Below are positions 19,667 to 20,476 of a stretch of DNA of 20,476 nucleotides, piece by piece. The stretch covers positions 1 to 20,476 of the forward strand of contig CALCJG010000328.1 of NCBI GenBank assembly GCA_937967705.1, written 5' to 3'. The stretch's first letter is position 1; every line of letters begins with the position of its first letter. Source of the stretch: an uncultured Spirochaetia bacterium (GTDB taxonomy: Bacteria > Spirochaetota > UBA4802 > JAGODF01). The notes under the pieces are model-generated. The model did not search any database and was not told where the DNA came from. It worked only from the letters and a program-made list of their open reading frames with translations. The translations under genes were made by a program, and so were the position numbers.

Positions 19667-20476
19667 ATGAAGGTTGAGGATATTCGGAAGATACTCATTG
19701 TCGGATCCGGCACCATGGGGCAGCAGATCGCTTTTCAGTGCGCCCTGCACGGCTATGACGTGACCCTCTATGACATCTCCCCGGAAGCCCTTGAGAAGGC
19801 CCGTGAGGGAGTGGCCCGGATGGGACGCTGGTTCGTCAAAGCGGGACGCATCAGCGGGGAGCAGGCGGGGGAGATAGAGGCCCGGATGAGTTTTACCACG
19901 GATCAGCGGGAGGCCGCCCGGGAGGCCGATTTTCTGAGCGAGTCCGTTCCCGAGGACCCCAGGCTGAAGGGAAAGATCCTCGGAGAGTTTAACGGCCTCT
20001 GCCCGGAGAGGACGATCTTCACAACTAATACCTCAACGCTGGTGCCCTCCATGTTCGCCGCGGCTACGGGGAGGCCCGACCGATTCATCGCCTTCCATTA
20101 CTATGATATCCGCATATCCCCCATCGTGGACGTCATGCCCCATCCAGGGACCTTCGCCGGCACGAGGGAGCTGGCGATGGCCTTTGCGCGGAAGACCGGC
20201 CTTGTGCCCATCTATCTGGAGAAGGAGAATTTCGGCTATGTGATGAATGCCATGCTCATGTCCATCTTCTCCTCGGCCCTCAACATGGCGGAAACCGGCG
20301 TGTCCTCCATAAGGGATATCGACCGCTCCTGGATCGGGGTAATGAACCTGCCGGTGGGGCCCTTCGGCATGATGGACAGCATCGGTCTGGAAACGGTCTG
20401 GAAGGTGACGGATTACTGGGCCAACGCCGTCAACAACGAGCAGGGAAAACGAAATGCCCGCTTTGTCCGCGATTAT
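19667..20476 (+). CDS. 3-hydroxyacyl-CoA dehydrogenase, N-terminal part (3' end outside window)
   Basis: The frame is open for 270 codons to the window edge. GSGTMG (13-18) is the NAD-binding glycine motif, with Asp36 at the end of the second strand; SESVPEDPRLK, TNTSTL (120-125) and the catalytic His144 follow. The usual HFFNP motif around that His reads HYYDI, a departure also in the two flanking positions, so substrate preference may differ from classical fatty-acid enzymes. HPGT (159-162) stands in the region of the family's Glu-His partner. It oxidises 3-hydroxyacyl-CoA to 3-oxoacyl-CoA with NAD+, the step after hydration in beta-oxidation. A purine-rich A/G run at 19646-19660 precedes ATG 19667, 19 bases after the kinase stop. 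Confidence 0.9.
   Translation, partial: MKVEDIRKILIVGSGTMGQQIAFQCALHGYDVTLYDISPEALEKAREGVARMGRWFVKAGRISGEQAGEIEARMSFTTDQREAAREADFLSESVPEDPRLKGKILGEFNGLCPERTIFTTNTSTLVPSMFAAATGRPDRFIAFHYYDIRISPIVDVMPHPGTFAGTRELAMAFARKTGLVPIYLEKENFGYVMNAMLMSIFSSALNMAETGVSSIRDIDRSWIGVMNLPVGPFGMMDSIGLETVWKVTDYWANAVNNEQGKRNARFVRDY

Overview
The window reads as chromosomal DNA of a moderately GC-rich, Gram-negative, probably anaerobic bacterium. It carries a molybdopterin oxidoreductase tail with an FmdE-type protein, an NDP-forming acyl-CoA synthetase with both electron-transfer flavoprotein subunits, an acyl-CoA dehydrogenase operon, and exported or lipoprotein-like proteins. A cyclophilin-FKBP double immunophilin and a WG-repeat protein would suit a spirochaete, but phylum cannot be settled from this stretch. 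No tRNA, rRNA, insertion sequence, phage gene or CRISPR array was seen.

Layout. Positions 3-2074 (+) hold the 3' end of a molybdopterin oxidoreductase, then an FmdE-family zinc protein, a seven-helix membrane protein and a THEP1-type NTPase, all tightly packed. Positions 2194-3008 (+) hold ppnP and a DUF3124 gene broken by four lesions. Positions 3254-5908 (-) hold a double-domain peptidyl-prolyl isomerase, an MtfA-like M90 peptidase and a flavin reductase. msrA (+, 6107-6658) meets a WG-repeat protein (-, 6696-7808) tail to tail. A radical SAM protein (+, 7961-8797) meets an AraC regulator and a cupin (-, 8863-10104). A roughly 520-base gap then leads to a phosphofructokinase-family gene (+, 10629-11774) whose start region carries a perfect 11-bp-arm palindrome.

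The second half is an acyl-CoA metabolism locus. On the minus strand, an acyl-CoA synthetase is followed by etfB and etfA (15698 down to 11777). Divergently, on the plus strand, come a histidine phosphatase, an ACAD11-like acyl-CoA dehydrogenase, a TetR regulator, an APH-fold kinase and a 3-hydroxyacyl-CoA dehydrogenase that runs off the window. The kinase and dehydrogenase match the two halves of human ACAD11 and resemble the LvaA/LvaC pair of Pseudomonas putida levulinate catabolism. The simplest reading is a pathway in which a 4-hydroxy acid is activated to its CoA thioester, phosphorylated on the 4-hydroxyl, converted to enoyl-CoA with loss of phosphate, and sent into beta-oxidation, with ETF taking the electrons. 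This is inference from family membership and gene order.

A TetR-type operator lies between the divergent promoters of this locus. Its core, GAAYGCTCRCTC, also occurs in the palindrome at the phosphofructokinase promoter, so the TetR encoded in the operon may control both.
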